From Rhizopus arrhizus (lineage: Eukaryota > Mucoromycota > Mucoromycetes > Mucorales > Rhizopodaceae), in contig JAKZZE010000009.1 in the NCBI GenBank assembly GCA_024220505.1, positions 1,312,001-1,376,000 of the forward strand: a stretch of DNA of 64,000 bases. The letters are read 5' to 3'. The translations under genes were made by a program, and so were the position numbers. Below are positions 59,362 through 64,000 of this stretch, in pieces (the first letter of the stretch is position 1; each line of letters begins with the position of its first letter). The notes under the pieces were generated by a model. The model was not told where the DNA came from, ran no database searches, and worked only from the letters and a program-made list of their open reading frames with translations.

Positions 59362-61660
59362 AAAAGAGAAAGAGAAGGGGAAATGAAATAGACAAAAAAT
59401 AAATAAGCGCGAAAAAGGGGATCTCACGTTGCGAAAACTAAAAAAAGCAATTGAAACTGATGTGTTTGATACTTGGGTACTTCTTTTGTCAGATTGGCCC
59501 GTTGCCTATTTTGTACTACAATGAATTGTTTAATGGTTGTATTGTGTAAATAATAACAGTTTTTTTGTTTTCCTTTTTTTTAGTTCAGTAATAAAGGATC
59601 ATCATCAAGTATTAAATAAGCTTTTGTTGTTTGTTTTGTGTATATGGATTAATTACAGTATATTATATCTACATGGAACAGGCCATCTATATTTATAATA
59701 AAAAACGGCGAATCACTATAATTGGTTTGGATTTAGACTAATATCTATTTAATAAAAGGCAGACAATTAAAAAATAAATGGACAATTTGATGTCAAAAAG
59801 GAACATCATATTGCCTTCTTTTTTCTTTATTGCCTTAGTTTTAGTCTTTCTAATTGAAACTTATTAAAGTAGAATTTCTGGTGAAAATCTTTTTTTTTTT
59901 ACTCCCGAACAATAGGCAATAAAAAAAAAGCGCACACTTGTTTTCATATATCTTGTTTTTTTTCCTGATCGCCTGTGTATCTCAAAATTCCCAATTCTCG
60001 TGATTTTTCAACATATATTTACCTACACATGTGCTTAGACATTCAATATTTCACAAAAGCCTATTTTGATCCGTTCAGGGGAATTTAATAATTTTTACTT
60101 GGCGTGTTTTATTTAAAAAAAAATTTAAGCTGAAAAGAAGCTAAAGAGCCATGGATCTTTATTTACAGTTTATAAAAGACTGTGAATCTAGAGTATTCAT
60201 TTAGAAAGATAAATCTGGTTTAATATACATTTTAGCTAGTGAATCACATGCTATATTACTTTTAATGTATTGTGGCTCTTTTCAGAATTCTAATTCATTT
60301 TCTTGCTAAAATCAAAAAGATTTTCGCTCAATAAGCCTCCCTTTTTATTTCACACCGAAAACATTGAATTCAAAGCAACTGATTTATCTTTCATTTTTTT
60401 AATATCTTTTTCATTCAAGTAAAGAATTAATAAACATTAACGCGATTCTTCTTCCTTCACACTCATCTTAATAAAAGATGCAGGATGAACGTTTCTTTCG
60501 TTTCACATATCCGTAATGCTTATTCAAACATAATTAGTTGAATCAGCAGTTCTTCTATTTATCAAACGTTTCACTCTCTTTTCCTAAAATTATTTTTAGA
60601 TGTATATGAGATCTATGCTTTCACTGCCATTTTCAAGTATGTCACTTTATTTTTGTTTCGCCATACTTTAAAAGAAGAAGCGCTCTTTGCGTTTGTTGTC
60701 ATATCAACATGGGGAATTTTGAGAAAAAAGCGGGTAAAGGGCATTTGGTTTAATAATCGTATCTCAATCGAGGACAGCATGTTTCTCTTCTTGGATAAAA
60801 CATAGCAAACCCTTTAATCAGTTTTCCTTACTTTATATTATGCTATTCAAAGCTATATACCATCTACATCCAAAATATAGTGGTTGTTTTATTGGGTGTG
60901 TTCAAGAATACTAGGAAGAAAAATACTTACTATCTCAAGTACAGTTTGATAAAACTATGCTTTTATATACTTTTTTTTTTTTAAAAAAATATAAGCCGTT
61001 ATTTAAATACAAAAAAGTGAAAGGCAATATGAACAAACATTACGGTTTGTGTGAGATGATCATAGAGTTTTGACAATTACTATTTTTTTGATGTTTTTCC
61101 TTTTTTAGATTATTTTGATCCCAATCTGTTGTCAACAACTCCGGTTGACGTGGTAACTGAATACCAGCCACATGCTAAAAATAAAGACTATACTTGCATA
61201 ACAATTGTTCTTTTTTCATCGTCTTTCTATTGAGAATGTTTAAAGTAACCAAAAGTTTATAAGGATGTATAAAATCAAATATATAATCAAAAACGAAATA
61301 TGGATAGGGAGTTAAAAGAAATTTACTATTCATGTAATTATAGATCTGCTTACAAAAAAAAAATTCACAGCCCAATTTGACCAAGAATCTGTTTTTTTTT
61401 TTTTTTTTTTTTTTTTTGTATAAGCCCAAATCACTTGAAAGCTTTAACAAACATCTATTATTATCACAGATCTAGGTGGTAACACATATGGGCTTTACTG
61501 TAAAAAATAAAAATGTTTAGAAAAATCAGAAGCAAAAAGCTACCACATGAGGCTTTGTAGTGACGAGAAAATACATATAAACATTACACATTTTATCTTT
61601 TGGTATACACCTTTTCTTTCCCTCCTCCTTTTTTTTTTCTGACCGTATACATTTACAAAA
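59362..61660. other. 2.3-kb intergenic region with a possible orphan exon
   Basis: This is the divergent promoter region for the membrane-protein gene and the four-TM gene. A 26-nt T run spans 61392-61417. After a TTTTTTAG acceptor-like site, 61108-61234 reads DYFDPNLLSTTPVDVVTEYQ and onward for 41 codons, but no matching upstream exon was found. Otherwise it is blank. Confidence 0.45.
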
Positions 61661-62526
61661 ATGGGCCAATATAAGTGCTGCTGTTGTATTCCTATCAGGT
61701 AATACACAAATTTGATTTATATGGAATAAAGTATTCATTATATAATTTTATAGAGCTGGTGTCTTGATAATCGCTTTACTTTCAGCAGTAATGTTTTAAT
61801 GGTTTTTTTTATAAGATTAATAGCATATGTTTAACCTTGTTTTTAGGCTTTTTATGTTGCTATAACTGTTTTACTAAGTTTAGCTATTCCCAAATTCAGT
61901 ATGTTTTCTTCAACTAATGAATTGGCTCTTACTTACGGTTTATTGTTGTTAATAGATGAATCGGAGAGCGCATTCTCAACAAGTGCTGTGAAAGGAGTTC
62001 ATTATACTTCGATAGCCATCACTGTCATATTCGCGTTTTGTTCCTTATTTGGTGTCATTGGAAGCATTACAGTAAATATTTTAAAAGTAGAAAAAGTATA
62101 TAAACCTAATATTATATATAGCAACACCGTAAGATGATTGCAGCATTCAAACTTGCTTATTGGACATCATCTCTACTCGAACTTTTAATATCCATTGCGG
62201 CCATTATTGTACTTGCTGTTCAGAGAATAGACATAATCAATACATGTGCTGCTTTGAACGCAGATGAAACGGTGGGTTCTTGCTCATCATACTATAGAAC
62301 TTTTATGATCATTCTTTGCTGTTTGATTGTTATTGTTAACTTATTCCAAGTAAGGCTCGCTATTTATTTCACCACATGCTATCTGACTCTTTTTCTTATA
62401 AATTAGTTTTACTTTGCAGCAGCTATCAGTTCATATGCAACGCGTCTACGTAGAACAAACATGCACGAAAAACTTCGACATCTAGAAGATTTCCCAGAGG
62501 CGCCTAGAAAAGTTGAATTCTTTTAA
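61661..62526 (+). CDS. four-transmembrane (tetraspan/MARVEL-like) protein
   Basis: The predicted protein has 214 aa in five exons (61661-61698, 61754-61787, 61847-62071, 62122-62349, 62407-62526). The N-terminus MGQYKCCCCIPIR has a Cys cluster suited to palmitoylation and a Gly2. Four hydrophobic segments follow: AGVLIIALLSAAFYVAITVLLS; TSIAITVIFAFCSLFGVIGS; AYWTSSLLELLISIAAIIVL; and TFMIILCCLIVIVNLF. A basic/acidic cytoplasmic tail (ATRLRRTNMHEKLRHLEDFPE) ends it. The large loop before the fourth helix has two Cys (NTCAALNADETVGSCSSYY). Layout resembles Mucoromycota four-TM proteins, but I cannot name a function. The frame holds across all four introns. Confidence 0.82.
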
Positions 62527-64000
62527 AACTTTGAAATTGTAAACCTTTCTTCAACTATTTAGAACATTTTTCTAGTATTTATACCATTATTACCCTTTAT
62601 ATGTAGTTGCTCAGCTACTGTGTGTAAACCTTTTTGGTTTTAATCAAAAACCTGCCTTTTTTATTTTATATATTATTGTTATTAAAAATGCAAAGCAACT
62701 TTGATTTATTATTAAAAGCTACATTTTTGAACCTGAAATTCGAGAAAGAAAGAAAAAAAACATGTATAATGCTTTCTGTCCAAAGAAACTATCAAATAAA
62801 GATTTGCAAATGATTAGGTTACACTTGCATTGTCTTTTTTTTGTACGGTTAATAAGCTGATTGGTAGAAAAATAGAGTTGTCAATTACTAAAATTAATAG
62901 CAGATTAAGAATGCAATCTATTTTACATAGTTTTCTTTTTATTACTTGCTCAAACCTAACATTATAGCTATTTCAAACAATGTAGCTGAAAGTGTTTATT
63001 CTTCAAATAAAAGAATTCTATTTTTCATACAACTTTAAATAGGATCAATTCAAACAAACATAAAACGTAACATTTTTGTTTTTATATATACAGTAAAAAT
63101 TTGTTTTCTTGTAGAAGGAGTCATTAAAGCGCTTCTCAAAAACGTGTTTCTTCCTTTTCTTCTCCTTTTTTATTTTCAGTGTAAGTTATTAGTTCAAGCA
63201 CAAATTTTAGGCTTCTTTTTACTCAAAATTTTGAACGACAACAACATATTTGTAGAATTGCTTTGTCAACAGGACTAAGGAGAGTACTGTGGACATGTTA
63301 GACTTTCCTCTCTGTGTACTCGATTCGAAAGAGCAAGTGCGAACATAGCAATTGGTTTTTGATGCTGTGCACTTGACTTCATTGTCAGCAAAGTATATTG
63401 AGCTTCTAGTTTCGTAAATAAAAGGAGTGTATCTTTCCCTCCTTATGTATTCATTTCATAGTAGCGAATTTTATTGATAATGACAAATTTCTTGATTAGT
63501 TCCGAATCCTCCTTCCACTTATTCTTATTTATCATTTTAAAAGTAAACATAGTACATAGTCTATCTACTTTTGTGATTCCAAGCTAAGTCTATAAGAAAT
63601 AAACCATACCTATCTAGCCTTTGTGTCTAAACCATCTTTCATCATATATATGTTATATATTTTTGGAATTTTGAAACATCAATAAAATATCGTAACACAC
63701 ATCCAAAAGAAATCATCAAGCGATCACTCCTTATTTAACAAAGGAATAAAAGGAGCTCAAACGTGTTAAAAAAAGCAAGGGGAATTTCGCCTAACATGTT
63801 CTCAGTTTTTATCAAACATATATGTATTGCCGCTTTTTAAAAGAGAACAATAAAGAAATCTCAGATTGACAATTTCCTTAATTAGCAAAAGAATTAGAAG
63901 GGGAGCTTGATAGGTACTTAAAGAGGGAATGGATGGTTATACTTTTTAGTACTCTCCTTCTTTACTCAAGGAGGGCCATGTTTTACCTGAAAAAGAAAAA
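62527..64000. other. right-edge intergenic region, no gene seen
   Basis: AT-rich DNA runs from the four-TM gene to the end of the window. Short T- and CT-rich tracts are present (about 63150-63178). No frame on either strand looks coding. A promoter for a gene beyond the edge may lie here. Confidence 0.5.

Overview
The window looks like nuclear DNA of an early-diverging filamentous fungus, most likely Mucoromycota (Mucorales-like). It is AT-rich and gene-dense, with many very short GT-AG introns (about 42-78 nt). Its genes are typical single-copy fungal housekeeping genes, and long A/T homopolymers lie between genes. No bacterial operon structure, tRNA, rRNA or CRISPR was recognised. Gene models were built by hand from reading-frame continuity across splice sites and from protein-family motifs; no database search was run.

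Layout. 0-11 kb: a coding-like fragment at the left edge, a bHLH factor, an AP180/CALM clathrin adaptor, a SPRY-RING (RSPRY1-like) protein, an FHA-domain kinase on the minus strand, and the proteasome assembly factor UMP1. 11-20 kb (all minus): a Kin4-like kinase with a KA1-like tail, an intronless amidohydrolase, a GPI-type GH72 glucanosyltransferase with an apparent frameshift, and the mitochondrial F1 beta subunit ATP2. 20-31 kb: F1 delta ATP16, IWS1, a MIR-domain protein, ribosomal P2 and an OSBP/Kes1 lipid-transfer protein. 31-46 kb (minus): a FYVE-less Fab1/PIKfyve-type lipid kinase, SVF1, MsrA, a SWIRM protein and adenylosuccinate synthetase. 46-48.6 kb: a compositionally different block with two unrecognised divergent ORFs and a large palindrome holding 13-bp tandem repeats. 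50-64 kb: a Pex22-like peroxin, two tandem aspartic proteases, V-ATPase subunit D (VMA8), an Asp/Asn/Thr-rich single-pass membrane protein and a four-TM protein.

The genes serve general eukaryotic functions: mitochondrial and vacuolar ATPases, endocytosis and phosphoinositide metabolism, cell wall, proteolysis, transcription. They do not form one pathway. ATP2 and ATP16, two subunits of the same F1 motor, are divergent neighbours across a 3-kb gap.

The least explained region is 46.1-48.6 kb. Its right part combines a foreign-looking, frame-disrupted ORF with palindromic DNA. It is the best candidate for something undescribed, but a decayed mobile element is the simpler explanation. Other oddities are lesions or divergence in known families: a RING lacking a zinc ligand, an FHA domain lacking its usual Arg in a possibly myristoylated kinase, and a one-base deletion in the GH72 catalytic domain.
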